Assembly: GCF_029433335.1 (NCBI RefSeq)
Contig: NZ_JAQTHX010000001.1
Coordinates: forward strand, 1,116,001-1,180,000
Length of the DNA stretch: 64,000 bases
Reading direction: 5' to 3'
DNA from: Bifidobacterium sp. ESL0745
GTDB lineage: Bacteria; Actinomycetota; Actinomycetes; Actinomycetales; Bifidobacteriaceae
Made by a program: the position numbers and the translations under genes. The notes beneath the pieces were generated by a model. The model searched no databases. It was given only the letters and a program-made list of their open reading frames with translations, and had not been told where the DNA came from. Below are positions 1 through 9,237 of this stretch, piece by piece (position 1 is the stretch's first letter; every line of letters starts with the position of its first letter).

Positions 1-22
1 AAACTATTTCGACAAAGCTCAC

Positions 23-1294
23 ATGACAGATAGCTCACATTTGGCCACAGTGCAACGACCGGTGACACGTACAGAGGCAACACAGCCGGAATCGGATAAT
101 TCCAGCGAGAATGGAAAAGACTGCAACCAGACAACCAGGCATTGGAATGTCACCTATGACTATGGATTTGAGCCGATTCATGCCATTAAAGCCGACGATG
201 TGATATGGATCACCGCCGACCTGTTGATTGCCCAAAATACGTGGCGTGCACGGCATAGCTTGCCGCCGATACTGCTCGAAGCTCCATCCGCCGATTGGCT
301 GGCCAGTCTTCCGAAAACGTTGACAGGACGCACGGTCATCACTACAACGGTTTCCGAAATCCGAAAATGGGACAAGCTGCCGAATGGATTGGGCGAACGA
401 CCGTGGTCGCAGCTCAGTCTCGGACGCGTGCCGGAATTCAGGGCGGCACAACGCAGCCTGACAGAGTTGCAACGTGACTTGCGGGATGCTCCCGACGATT
501 CTTCGATCACCGTCAATACGCATGTCGCCGATATCACCGAAGAATGGTGCGTGATTATCCGAAACGGACAAGCTGTCGCATCAAGTGGCTATTGCGTCCA
601 TCTCTCCCCTGACGAAGACAGCCACGACATTCTCACCGTATTCGATAACGCCAAGTTCCACGATTCCTATCGTGCAATTGCCGAATCCACTGCCACTGCG
701 GCCGCACAGGCAAGCCAACTTTGTGATGCCAGCATTCTTGTTGGTTTCCGAAATACTAATGTTGCGGATGAAGGAATAACGGACCAGCCGTTGAACGCGA
801 ACCCGAACGATTCGCAACCGAAGAAGTTGGTAGTTGAGAAGTCGGCAGTTAAGAAATCAACCGCTGAAAGGTCGGCAGCGGAATCCTCGTCAACGAATAC
901 GCAATCGTTAATATCTACGTTGCAAGGCACAGAAGATGCAAGACAATTCCCGATTTCATCTCCTCAAGAACAGCAACCGGTTCAGCAATCTCCAATGATG
1001 TCACATTCTTCGACCCTATCGTTGCAACCTCAAGAACCAGTGCCATCATCCTCGGCGGAGCTTCCCGAAGCCCTGATTCTCGAAGCTGATCCCGTTTGGT
1101 GCACCACACCTTATCCTTACGAAACCCTCGAAGAGACCAACGCTTTTCTTGACGCAATAGCAGACGCACGGTTGCGGCAAGACGCAGACGGAACGCTGAG
1201 GAACCAACTTGGAAACGTCATCGCACCGGTGGATGTCTACTCTTCCGACCCATGGATGGTTCGTCACGCCGCGCATCGCTACGACCGGTTCTAA
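23..1294 (+). CDS. Probable ATP-grasp domain protein with low-complexity insert
   Basis: The protein has 423 residues. Residues about 60-210 and the last 80 residues resemble a small ATP-grasp (DUF4343/R2K-like) protein: an acidic-aromatic stretch 'EEWCVIIRNGQAVASSGY' typical of the substrate-lobe strand, and a late 'ALILEADPVWCTTPYPYET' in the place of the metal-binding strand. Between them, residues about 250-345 are rich in Ser, Thr, Gln and Pro and look disordered. The first 40 residues are also low complexity. No strong ribosome binding site precedes the ATG, and the frame stays open for the 22 bases before it, so the true start could lie outside the window. Substrate unknown. The family call is from remembered similarity; it could be an unrelated actinobacterial hypothetical protein. 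Confidence 0.5.
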   Translation: MTDSSHLATVQRPVTRTEATQPESDNSSENGKDCNQTTRHWNVTYDYGFEPIHAIKADDVIWITADLLIAQNTWRARHSLPPILLEAPSADWLASLPKTLTGRTVITTTVSEIRKWDKLPNGLGERPWSQLSLGRVPEFRAAQRSLTELQRDLRDAPDDSSITVNTHVADITEEWCVIIRNGQAVASSGYCVHLSPDEDSHDILTVFDNAKFHDSYRAIAESTATAAAQASQLCDASILVGFRNTNVADEGITDQPLNANPNDSQPKKLVVEKSAVKKSTAERSAAESSSTNTQSLISTLQGTEDARQFPISSPQEQQPVQQSPMMSHSSTLSLQPQEPVPSSSAELPEALILEADPVWCTTPYPYETLEETNAFLDAIADARLRQDADGTLRNQLGNVIAPVDVYSSDPWMVRHAAHRYDRF

Positions 1295-1385
1295 AAATTC
1301 CGGAAAGTACAAAATATAAAGCACAAACGACAGGAAGAAGCGTTCGGACACTCCCCAAAACACTCAAACCTATACAAGAAATGAC

Positions 1386-1444
1386 AAACGGTGGATAAGC
1401 AACAAGAAAACAAAACAACGCTTCTCGCCACCTATCCACCGTTT
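1386..1444. terminator. Inverted repeat between convergent genes
   Basis: A perfect 12-base inverted repeat (1386-1397, AAACGGTGGATA, and 1433-1444) encloses a 35-base spacer. It lies between two genes that converge on it, which would suit a shared terminator, but the long loop and lack of a clear T-run make this tentative. Confidence 0.35.
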
Positions 1445-1508
1445 CAAGTCCACGCCGTAAAAAATCGAGCGTTTCAAATCCAACACTCGTTCAGAATCAA
1501 GCGTTTCA
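1440..1508. repeat. Three copies of CGTTTCA
   Basis: The heptamer CGTTTCA occurs at 1440-1446, 1470-1476 and 1502-1508, that is at spacings of 30 and 32 bases. The first two copies extend to CGTTTCAA-TCCA. No function is evident; it may be chance or the remains of a short tandem duplication. Confidence 0.3.
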
Positions 1509-1522
1509 GGCCGCGCTAACTA

Positions 1523-2122
1523 TCACGCCATGGAGGCGCCCAGCTCCTTGATGCGCTCGATGTGCTTGGCCGCAGCCTTGCGAGCCTCTGCAGAATCGTC
1601 GCCCATCTCAAGGTTGTCGACGTACACCAGCTCAGCATCGTCCACGCCGCAATAATGGTGGAACATGTAATAGATAACTTGATTATAAATGGCGTCGTGG
1701 ATGCCGGAATCGTGGTACCACTGCTCCGAGCTGCCAGTGAGCATGATGAAACGGAACTTCTTGTCGGCGATTACCGACTTGCTGTGGTCAGGATTGTAGC
1801 CGAAGTGGCGGCACAGCACGCGCTCGGTGAAGCCCTTCATCATCGCAGGCATCGAGCACCAGTAAATCGGGCAGACCAACGCAATGACGTCGGCGTCGAG
1901 AATCTTCTTCTGCAACGCGACGGCATCATCGGGCATCGGACCTTCGGCGAGGTACTGCTTGCGGTCGGCCATGCGATAGGTCGGGTCAAAACCAATGGCG
2001 TGCAGATCGACAAACTCGGTGTTCGCGCCCTTGCTAGCGGCGCCTTCGAGGAAGGCCTTACCGATGTATTGCGTCAACGATTCCGGATCAGGATTGGCGG
2101 TAAATGCTAGGAATTTGGTCAT
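1523..2122 (-). CDS. Flavodoxin-fold NAD(P)H-dependent oxidoreductase
   Basis: The protein has 199 residues from the ATG at 2122, where MTKFLAF begins a typical first beta strand. The frame stays open further upstream, but the extra residues are not protein-like. It belongs to the NQO1/MdaB-like flavodoxin-fold family: an early 'TANPDPESLT' FMN phosphate loop, then 'ALVCPIYWCSMPAMMKGF', the conserved P-x-x-W-x-x-P-A-x-L/M-K-G segment that holds the isoalloxazine ring. Family members use NAD(P)H to reduce quinones or other electrophiles, usually by two electrons, in the cytoplasm. The gene stands alone on the minus strand, next to the AT-rich island. The exact substrate cannot be read from the sequence. 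Confidence 0.85.
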   Translation of the reverse strand: MTKFLAFTANPDPESLTQYIGKAFLEGAASKGANTEFVDLHAIGFDPTYRMADRKQYLAEGPMPDDAVALQKKILDADVIALVCPIYWCSMPAMMKGFTERVLCRHFGYNPDHSKSVIADKKFRFIMLTGSSEQWYHDSGIHDAIYNQVIYYMFHHYCGVDDAELVYVDNLEMGDDSAEARKAAAKHIERIKELGASMA

Positions 2123-3011
2123 GGTTATATTGTACGGACGCAAGCAGATTTTTGAACGTTCACGCTTCATTTGTTGTGTATACTGCGACAAATGAAGCAA
2201 CAAAGATAAAATCATTGAACTTAACACTCTGACCTATAAACAACATGTATAGTACATGAAAATATTTATGCTCAAACATCTCAAAAAAAGACACAACAGC
2301 GAACAAACAATCAATATACTCATTGCAAGATATCCAATGCACCTGTCATATCAATAATCAATAGCCCTCTAAAGTTTATTAACAATGCTCAAATCAAGGG
2401 TCCAGTCCCTCTTACAATAGATAGAGGCCAACTACATAGAAATAACATACATTTCAACATGCCTACTTACATTGCTGTGAAGAAGAGCATACAAACGAAA
2501 GTTGGAAACACTTTGTCCGGTTCTGGTTTCGGTCAGGCGGATTGGAGCTTGTTTCAGCTCATTTATAGAACTACCAGATTCCCGAAAATACACCGAAACA
2601 TCTCCGAATCAGACTACATCGATAATTACGATAGACCGACACTATTCCCTACGTGAGCTAAGATGCGGGTATCGATATGACCTAAGAATGTGCAATATAC
2701 TTCAATTAATGGAGACGACCACGATACAGTCAACTACGCAAACTTCGAGTTACAGTACTGAAGAAAACACACCAAGCAGAAAGTCCATTATTTTAGAATG
2801 AAGACATTTCAATACTATGCACAATGGAGGAACCTCCTCATCAAACAATAGACAATCAAGACAGGAAGCATATTCTTCACTTCAACCACATGACAGGTGA
2901 CAAGCAAAAATGTAATTATCATTGGCATTCATCTAACGGCTGCACTAATCAGTCTTTACCAATAGGTAATGTTAAAACGTCGAAGGCAACGAAGATTCTG
3001 GGGTGTAGGTT
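2123..3011. other. AT-rich intergenic stretch, left edge of island
   Basis: These 889 bases hold no gene I can recognise. Base composition falls sharply compared with the flanking gene to the left. Two short open frames (2459-2656 and 2824-3015, plus strand) have no recognisable motif and no good ribosome binding site, and I do not call them. The stretch probably contains the promoter of the downstream DUF4365 pair and may be decayed DNA from insertion or deletion events at the island border. I saw no tRNA or clear attachment-site repeat. Confidence 0.6.
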
Positions 3012-3575
3012 ATGACTGCGCTAAATCCTATTATCAATCTGAATCCAGATGTTCCTAACATTCGAAGAGATACTCGGGCACGAATTTCAGATTTCATGGA
3101 GATTTTTCAACGCGGTATAGTAACCTCTATTGCAGCAGCAGCCGGTTTCGGGACTTCAATTCCAAACCCTGATAATGGCGTTGACATACAAATCCAGTCA
3201 GACGCTAATACGGATGATTTCCCACAAATATTACAACTCCAGTTAAAGGCAACAAGTACCGGCTTCGATTCTCATGGATACATTCATACACGTTTATCAA
3301 CAGACCGTTATAATCAATTTTGCAAATTTCGAAAAATAACGCCGCGGCTGATTGTCATTATGGATTTACCAAGGAATCAAGAAGATTGGTATCATCTCCT
3401 AGATGATGATTCGTCACTGATTAAGAATTCTTGTTATTGGGTGAGTATCATGGGGTATCCTCAGAAGCAACCAAGTAGTGACAAAGTAGATGTAAAAGCT
3501 TCAAGAGCGAATCACTTCGATGATGCAACCCTTTGCATGTTAATGGCCAAAATTAGAGGAGGCATGGACTTATGA
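3012..3575 (+). CDS. DUF4365 protein, putative PD-(D/E)XK-like nuclease
   Basis: The protein has 187 residues and the shape of DUF4365 proteins. An N-terminal helix is followed by 'NPDNGVDIQIQ' (Asp58) and 'ILQLQLKATS' (Gln77-Leu-Lys79), spaced like the D...(E/Q)xK core of PD-(D/E)XK nucleases. Next come a hydrophobic 'RLIVIMDLP' strand and a Tyr-Trp pair near residue 142. DUF4365 proteins are thought to be nucleases of restriction or defence type; activity here is inference. The stop overlaps the start of the next gene (ATGA at 3572-3575), implying translational coupling. Coding is AT-rich compared with the chromosome. The neighbouring type I RM operon supports a defence role. Confidence 0.65.
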   Translation: MTALNPIINLNPDVPNIRRDTRARISDFMEIFQRGIVTSIAAAAGFGTSIPNPDNGVDIQIQSDANTDDFPQILQLQLKATSTGFDSHGYIHTRLSTDRYNQFCKFRKITPRLIVIMDLPRNQEDWYHLLDDDSSLIKNSCYWVSIMGYPQKQPSSDKVDVKASRANHFDDATLCMLMAKIRGGMDL

Positions 3576-4732
3576 GTGAATTTGATCCCAAATTGCTACC
3601 TCTTGTTTTGAAAGATCTTGGTTGGCGTATGAAATCTGAAAAAAACGGGCTCGCCCAGATGTGGTTCCCTAAAGAAGCATTTTCATACGAATCCTTTAAC
3701 AGTTCACCTTCCATTATTTTGCCTATTGAAAATGGGACAAGCAAGACAGAATACAATTCTCTCATCAGAGATGCCTATCTTTCTTTGGAAAAGGAATATG
3801 GGGATAGGTTCGAAACAACTTATGCTTTCCAATACACCAAGACTTCTGAAAGCCTTGACACAATTAAAACACACGTAGATACAGGCTCTAAATCTGGTCT
3901 GATTCGTTGGGAAGACGGGAAACGTCTTTTTGATTCGACTAGAAACATGTTGATTTCCGCAGCAAAAGCATCTGACAAGCGCAAATCCTATTATGGTAAC
4001 GGCTCAGCTACGATTGCCGAATCGGTGTTAAAAGGTAGCTACATGGGGCAAACTCAGATAGGTAGTTATATCGTGACTGCCTATGTTCCTGCATACAAAC
4101 AATTCCAACTTAACCGCACAACCAAAAAGAATAAAATGAAGAGCATTCCAGGACGTACGATAATTCATACCTTGGATAGAGCTTTAGAGGGATTATTATC
4201 GGGAGTAGAGGACGGTATAAAAGAAGAAGAAGACAAGATTCCAGAAATTTTCAGTCCCCTCGTTCAGCAAGGAGTCTCTTTCGAACTTGTAAGCTCAATA
4301 TCTGAGATGGTAGAGTCTTCGCCTACGTCTAAAGCAACGACTATTCAAATAAATCTTGAGACCCGTCCGATGCAACCCAAAATTAAGCCTAAAGTATTCG
4401 AACTTGAGCACAGACAACTTCCCGTCCTCAAAAAAGCTGAACAAGTGCTTAAAGAAACCAAGGACAAACAATCTGCAAAACTATTGGGAGAAGTCATTCT
4501 TCTAAAACATTCCAGTCATGAGAATGATCACGAGATAAAGTTATCTGCTATCCGAGATAACAAACTGCGCCAAATACAAATCGTTGCATTAGACAGTGAC
4601 CAATACGAACAAGCTCTGGAAGCACATGGAAACGGGAAACTTCTGGAAGTGGCAGGAACTTTAATCCCACAGACTCGTGGATACTTTATGGAGCATCCGA
4701 CTCACGTATCAATCAGCAAAACAGACATATAG
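3572..4732 (+). CDS. Unrecognised protein coupled to DUF4365 gene
   Basis: The protein has 386 residues and I do not recognise it as a named family. It is soluble, with no membrane segment or signal peptide. The first 230 residues are mixed alpha/beta. A hydrophilic acidic patch, 'EDGIKEEEDKIPEIF', lies near residue 215. Residues about 300-380 form a compact beta-rich segment ('AKLLGEVILLKHSS', then 'IQIVALDSDQYEQALEAH', then 'LLEVAGTLI') that looks like a small barrel. The start overlaps the stop of the DUF4365 gene, so the two are very likely one functional unit, perhaps nuclease plus sensor or regulator. A long perfect hairpin overlaps the stop codon. Function is unknown; the defence role is inferred from position only. 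Confidence 0.6.
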   Translation: MSEFDPKLLPLVLKDLGWRMKSEKNGLAQMWFPKEAFSYESFNSSPSIILPIENGTSKTEYNSLIRDAYLSLEKEYGDRFETTYAFQYTKTSESLDTIKTHVDTGSKSGLIRWEDGKRLFDSTRNMLISAAKASDKRKSYYGNGSATIAESVLKGSYMGQTQIGSYIVTAYVPAYKQFQLNRTTKKNKMKSIPGRTIIHTLDRALEGLLSGVEDGIKEEEDKIPEIFSPLVQQGVSFELVSSISEMVESSPTSKATTIQINLETRPMQPKIKPKVFELEHRQLPVLKKAEQVLKETKDKQSAKLLGEVILLKHSSHENDHEIKLSAIRDNKLRQIQIVALDSDQYEQALEAHGNGKLLEVAGTLIPQTRGYFMEHPTHVSISKTDI

Positions 4733-4775
4733 GTAATTGTAATTGTTTTAGCAAAACAATTACAATTACCTATAT
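4727..4775. terminator. Perfect 23-bp hairpin over stop codon
   Basis: The arms 4727-4749 and 4753-4775 are perfectly complementary, with a 3-base loop (AGC). The stop codon TAG of the preceding gene (4730-4732) lies inside the left arm. The inner end of the stem is TTTT/AAAA, and no U-run follows. It probably terminates transcription of the DUF4365 pair, possibly in both directions, or protects the 3' end. It is unusually long and AT-rich for a terminator. Confidence 0.6.
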
Positions 4776-5095
4776 TGGAAGTGTGGTTTCAGAGAATCGG
4801 AAAGGCACTAATGAACTAGCCATAACTTGTTCGATTATTATGTATCGGCAATAATCGAGGAATGACACATCATTGGAGATTTCATAGTTCGAAACTCAAC
4901 AAGATAACACCAACGAGAAGAGCACCCTCTGCTCGTCACCGCGAGAATCAGGAACGTCACCAGAACTGGATCAAACGCCGCTATCTGGACTTGTCCCTAC
5001 TCGAACCCAAAAACGAAGTAACGGCCGAATCGCCACACACAGACAATCAAAGTTGAAAACCCAAAGTGCACAAACTACCGGACACTACCTCAACT
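4776..5095. other. Gap between convergent genes; one doubtful short frame
   Basis: This stretch separates the plus-strand DUF4365 pair from the minus-strand restriction operon. A 64-codon open frame (4862-5056, plus strand) encodes a basic, Arg/His-rich peptide with no recognisable domain and no convincing ribosome binding site. I regard it as doubtful. Nothing else is evident. Confidence 0.5.
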
Positions 5096-6091
5096 CTATC
5101 CAATCTCGCGTGTAGCAAATTGAAAAATCCGTGCGAACATTGAATAAATACAATCTGCAGCTACATTAAAATCATCAACGATTGCCTGCAACTCTTCATC
5201 GGAGAAATATTTATTCCTGGTTGCAGTATGGACAATATGATTTCTCTCTTCAACTAATTCGTCTATTTTTTCAAACAAAGTCTTACCATCTTCCGTATAA
5301 GGCTCACTTAAGCAACGTTTTACATCAATTCGTTCATCAATATCTTTAAAGTTTTTGTCAATAATGGAAGGCCGCTGGAAAGATAAATTCTCAGCAAGCT
5401 CCTGTTCTAGAGATGTCTTGCGTCCAATAATCTTTTTTACTGCGGTTGAATTCAATCTTGACAGATTTTTCGTATATGCCTTGTTCCCACAATTTTGATA
5501 CTTGAGAAATACGATATAAGACTCCCGGCAATATTGCTCCCAAGCGCCAATAATGTACGGGAGAATCAAACTATTAGCAAGAAAGCGGGGATTGATATCA
5601 TTCATAAAACCCAGATCAGACAATTCATCCTCTGCAAAGTCTGCGTTGAAAGATCTTGTGGTAAGCTGAATCAAAACCATTTGAAGCTGTCCATAAAAAA
5701 CATCTCTAGCGTGATATAACCCAGCATCTAGAAAAGATGGAGCTCCCTCATCAAGTTCATTATATTCACTCTCACCACTATCCGTAACAAAGTTCCCACC
5801 TAAAAAAGAATTGAAATAACGAATAGTCTCATTTTGATGTAATGCATCCCAGTAGCTACATGAAGATCTTGTTCGCGTATGAACAATAAATTTCCCTTCT
5901 TCCTTATAAACTATCAGCTCAACTCCTGTATATGATATTTGAGGATACACTGCCCTCCATGAATAAAAGCCTATTGCATTTGGAAGCGATAGCCAAGGTT
6001 CTTTCTCTACATATCCAAGTAATTTTAATAAATCTTTGATAGATTCCTCTGAGACACATTCATCTAAAGTATTTTCACTTTCAAAACTCAT
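5096..6091 (-). CDS. HEPN-domain protein at end of RM operon
   Basis: The start is the ATG at 6091 (331 residues), chosen because AGAGGA lies at the right distance upstream; that site overlaps the hsdR stop. A TTG at 6106 is possible but worse. Residues about 170-330 resemble the MAE_28990/RiboL-PSP-HEPN group: a helix 'ILPYIIGAWEQYCRESYI', then 'ERNHIVHTA', which contains the Rx4H motif (Arg283-His288) that forms the RNase site of HEPN toxins. The first 120 residues are a separate alpha/beta part I cannot name. Only 11 bases separate the gene from hsdR, so it is probably in the same transcript. Likely role: RNA-targeting accessory or abortive-infection effector of the restriction locus (inference). 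Confidence 0.65.
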   Translation of the reverse strand: MSFESENTLDECVSEESIKDLLKLLGYVEKEPWLSLPNAIGFYSWRAVYPQISYTGVELIVYKEEGKFIVHTRTRSSCSYWDALHQNETIRYFNSFLGGNFVTDSGESEYNELDEGAPSFLDAGLYHARDVFYGQLQMVLIQLTTRSFNADFAEDELSDLGFMNDINPRFLANSLILPYIIGAWEQYCRESYIVFLKYQNCGNKAYTKNLSRLNSTAVKKIIGRKTSLEQELAENLSFQRPSIIDKNFKDIDERIDVKRCLSEPYTEDGKTLFEKIDELVEERNHIVHTATRNKYFSDEELQAIVDDFNVAADCIYSMFARIFQFATREIG

Positions 6092-6102
6092 AACCAATCC
6101 TC

Positions 6103-9100
6103 TCAAGAATTCATTATCACCATAGGATATACTGGCGTCAAACTCTTGTAGCGGCTGTAGAACGCTGTCAATGAATCGACTACATCTTGGCGCTGCTCGG
6201 CGTAGGGATTGCCCTTGGCAAAACGGGATATCGGTTTCATGATGCAGCGGATTGCTGTGCCCGCATCGGTTACTCCACCCGAAATGAAAGCTTCTGACAT
6301 GAAGGATCTTGTTTCGGATGGCTTCAAATTATGGCTTTCTATTATCGAATCGAGTTCTTTCTCCATGGAGTCAGCGATGAAAGTCTTCCATTGATCTGAA
6401 ATCACCTCATGCCGTTCTTGGCTAGTGAGGGACTTAAGAAGAATGATTGGATCTTTGTCGCCAAAACCAACCAACTGAAGGAACGCATCTATAAGGTCGG
6501 CCTTGTCTCGCAGTTCCGGCGAAGAGGCCACAGAACTTCGAATCGTGTCAGCTATCTGCTTGTCCTCAGTATTCTCGCCATGATACTGCTCGACCAACAT
6601 GAGGATGTAGTCAATATTGACTTCAACCTGTTTCACAAGCTCCATTTCGAAGACCAAGTCATCGCCAATACTGACTCGTTCGCCTTGATCACGCCGTTTG
6701 TACTTATCCGCAAGATCAAGATAATGGCTCTGATAATCCTGCAATTCACGATCATGACCCTTCAAAGGGTCGTCGGCTGCGAATTGATCAAAACACGTAA
6801 GAATGTTCCGAAGCCTGAGCAAAGCACCAAAGGTCTTGATGAAGTCTTTTTCTGCCTTCTCTCCCAGCCCAGAAAAATCACTATCTAATGGGAAATCATC
6901 ACGCAAGTGAGTCAAAGCTTCAGCATATTTTGAGAAATAATCCTCATACGGTTTAAGCAGAACAATACCTGCTGCATCGGGATCGCCAAAAAGTCCAAGT
7001 GCCTCGTCAACCTCATCAGACAAATCGCGAAAACAAACTATATTCCCAAAAGTCTTGACTGAATTGAGAATGCGGTTAGTCCGGCTGAAGGCCTGAATCA
7101 ATCCGTGAAGCCGGAGATTCTTATCAACCCACAATGTATTGAGGGTCTTGGCGTCAAAGCCAGTAAGGAACATATCGACAACAATCAGCAAATCCAAATC
7201 CCGGTTTTTCATACGCCGAGAAACATCTTTGTAATAGCTATCGAAGCCTCTGCCATCAGTACCGAAATTGCTTTTGAACATCATATTGTAATCAGCAATG
7301 GCAGAGTCAAGAAAGTCTCGATCAGCCGGTTCCATACCAGCAGTGTCCATCTGCTCTTCGGTAAGCATGCCTTGAGCGTCGTCGTCCTCACCATTCGGTG
7401 CATAGGTAAAAATCGTTGCCACCTTAAGATTCAACTCAGGATAGTTAGCTAGTAATGATTGAATCTCGCTATAGTACGCCTTAGCCGATGAGATGGAATC
7501 GCAAGCCAAAATCGAGTTTAACCCCATGTGATAGGTATCTTTGTATTGATATGCCGAATCCCTCTTGGTTTTCTGGGCATAATGATTGAGTATATATTCA
7601 GAAACAAGCCGGATACGCTTTGGATTTTGCCAAGCTGTATTGGTATCGATACCTTCAACCTGTTCATCTGGACGTCCGTCTTTGTGGCTAAAAGTCTTAA
7701 CGTAATCGACTTTAAACGGTAAGACATTGCCATCGTCTATCGCATTGACAACAGTGTATTTATGCAAACAATCACCGAATGCTTGCTGAGTCGTCTTCAG
7801 CTCGGGATCCCCACCAGCTTGCGCATTTTTTGCGAAAATGGGAGTTCCCGTAAAACCAAACAAATGATAATTCTTGAACGCTGAAGTTATAGCCTTATGC
7901 ATCTTGCCAAATTGCGAACGATGGCATTCATCGAATATGAAAACAACATGTTCAGCAAATAAAGGATTACCTTTCTGAGCATGTGAAAGATACACTGCCA
8001 GCTTCTGAATAGTGGTAACGCAGATACGTTTATCGGGATCATTCGATTCAAGGTTCTCTGTCAACGCTGCAGTATTTGTCGAGCCGTTCACGGCTCCAGG
8101 CTGGAATTTGTTGTATTCCTTCATCGTCTGATAATCGAGATCCTTACGATCTACGACAAACAGTACCTTATTGATTCCTTCCATCTGGGAAGCAAGAATA
8201 GCGGTCTTGAATGAGGTAAGCGTTTTACCTGAACCAGTAGTATGCCAAATATAACCGCCTGCAGCACTTGTTCCAAGACGTTTCTTGCTGATTTCAGAAA
8301 TCAGAATTCGGTTAAGAATACGTTCCGTAGCGCAAATCTGATACGGACGCATAACCAACAGATTGTCATCGACATCAAGCACACAATAATGCGTCAATAT
8401 CATCAACAATGTGCCACGAGAAAGAAACGAAGCAGTAAAAGGTACAAGATCCATAATCCGATGATTTTTGGCATCAGTCCACCAGCTGGTGAACTGATAA
8501 GATGCACTCGTCTTTTTGCCTCGCTCATCATGCGTCTTTTGCCAACGCGTTGTGTTGGAATAGTATTTGGTCAGTGAGCCGTTTGAAATGATAAAGAGTT
8601 GGACATATTCGAAGAGACCTGATTGCGACCAAAAGCTTTCACGTTGATAACGTTCAATCTGGTTGAACGCCTGTCGTAGATCAACGCCCCGTCGTTTGAG
8701 TTCAATATGAACAAGTGGCAGCCCATTGACAAGAATTGTGACGTCATAACGATTCTTATGCGTACCTTCATTGGCTTCGTATTGGTTGAGCACCTGTAAC
8801 TGATTGCGGTGGATATGATTACGGTCAAGAAGCATGACGTTGTGAAGTGTACCGTCGCTAGTCGTAAAATCAATCACCGGCGAATGCTGGATAAGACGCG
8901 TCTTTTCTACAATGCCATCGGAAGCATTCGCAATTTTCATTTGAAAAAATGTTTCCCAATCCGCATCAGTAAATGCGAAACCGTTGAGATTTTCGATCTG
9001 ATGACGCAAATTAGCAATCAACTCATTTTGGGTATGGACTTGCACATGCTCATATCCCTGTGCGCACAGCTGCTTGATAAGTTGAGCTTCCAGTTCTGCC

Positions 9101-9237
9101 TCAGACTGATAAGCAGCAGAGTTATTCGGGACGTTTGGAGTTTCAGTACAAACTGTCTCTTCTGGTCCTTCCAACAAGATGGAATATGTTTTATCCAAAT
9201 GATCCGTCGCAGAGGTTATCTGGTCATCAACGATCAT
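6103..9237 (-). CDS. hsdR: Type I restriction endonuclease subunit R
   Basis: The protein has 1044 residues, normal for HsdR. The N-terminal nuclease lobe contains 'VTILVNGLPLVHIELKRRG' (about residues 165-183), with the ExK of the PD-(D/E)XK site. A SF2 helicase/translocase follows: Walker A 'HTTGSGKT' (about 332), box II 'FIFDECHRSQFG' (about 434, DECH) and motif VI 'QAFSRTNR' (about 717). It then has a helical C-terminal part that docks on the methylase. HsdR cleaves DNA after ATP-driven translocation from an unmethylated target bound by HsdM/HsdS. Its ATG overlaps the hsdS stop by four bases. No truncation or missing catalytic residue was seen. Confidence 0.95.
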   Translation of the reverse strand: MIVDDQITSATDHLDKTYSILLEGPEETVCTETPNVPNNSAAYQSEAELEAQLIKQLCAQGYEHVQVHTQNELIANLRHQIENLNGFAFTDADWETFFQMKIANASDGIVEKTRLIQHSPVIDFTTSDGTLHNVMLLDRNHIHRNQLQVLNQYEANEGTHKNRYDVTILVNGLPLVHIELKRRGVDLRQAFNQIERYQRESFWSQSGLFEYVQLFIISNGSLTKYYSNTTRWQKTHDERGKKTSASYQFTSWWTDAKNHRIMDLVPFTASFLSRGTLLMILTHYCVLDVDDNLLVMRPYQICATERILNRILISEISKKRLGTSAAGGYIWHTTGSGKTLTSFKTAILASQMEGINKVLFVVDRKDLDYQTMKEYNKFQPGAVNGSTNTAALTENLESNDPDKRICVTTIQKLAVYLSHAQKGNPLFAEHVVFIFDECHRSQFGKMHKAITSAFKNYHLFGFTGTPIFAKNAQAGGDPELKTTQQAFGDCLHKYTVVNAIDDGNVLPFKVDYVKTFSHKDGRPDEQVEGIDTNTAWQNPKRIRLVSEYILNHYAQKTKRDSAYQYKDTYHMGLNSILACDSISSAKAYYSEIQSLLANYPELNLKVATIFTYAPNGEDDDAQGMLTEEQMDTAGMEPADRDFLDSAIADYNMMFKSNFGTDGRGFDSYYKDVSRRMKNRDLDLLIVVDMFLTGFDAKTLNTLWVDKNLRLHGLIQAFSRTNRILNSVKTFGNIVCFRDLSDEVDEALGLFGDPDAAGIVLLKPYEDYFSKYAEALTHLRDDFPLDSDFSGLGEKAEKDFIKTFGALLRLRNILTCFDQFAADDPLKGHDRELQDYQSHYLDLADKYKRRDQGERVSIGDDLVFEMELVKQVEVNIDYILMLVEQYHGENTEDKQIADTIRSSVASSPELRDKADLIDAFLQLVGFGDKDPIILLKSLTSQERHEVISDQWKTFIADSMEKELDSIIESHNLKPSETRSFMSEAFISGGVTDAGTAIRCIMKPISRFAKGNPYAEQRQDVVDSLTAFYSRYKSLTPVYPMVIMNS

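Noticed and set aside
2459..3015. Two or three short open frames in the left island gap
   Set aside because: No start signals, no recognisable motif, and random-looking composition in AT-rich DNA.
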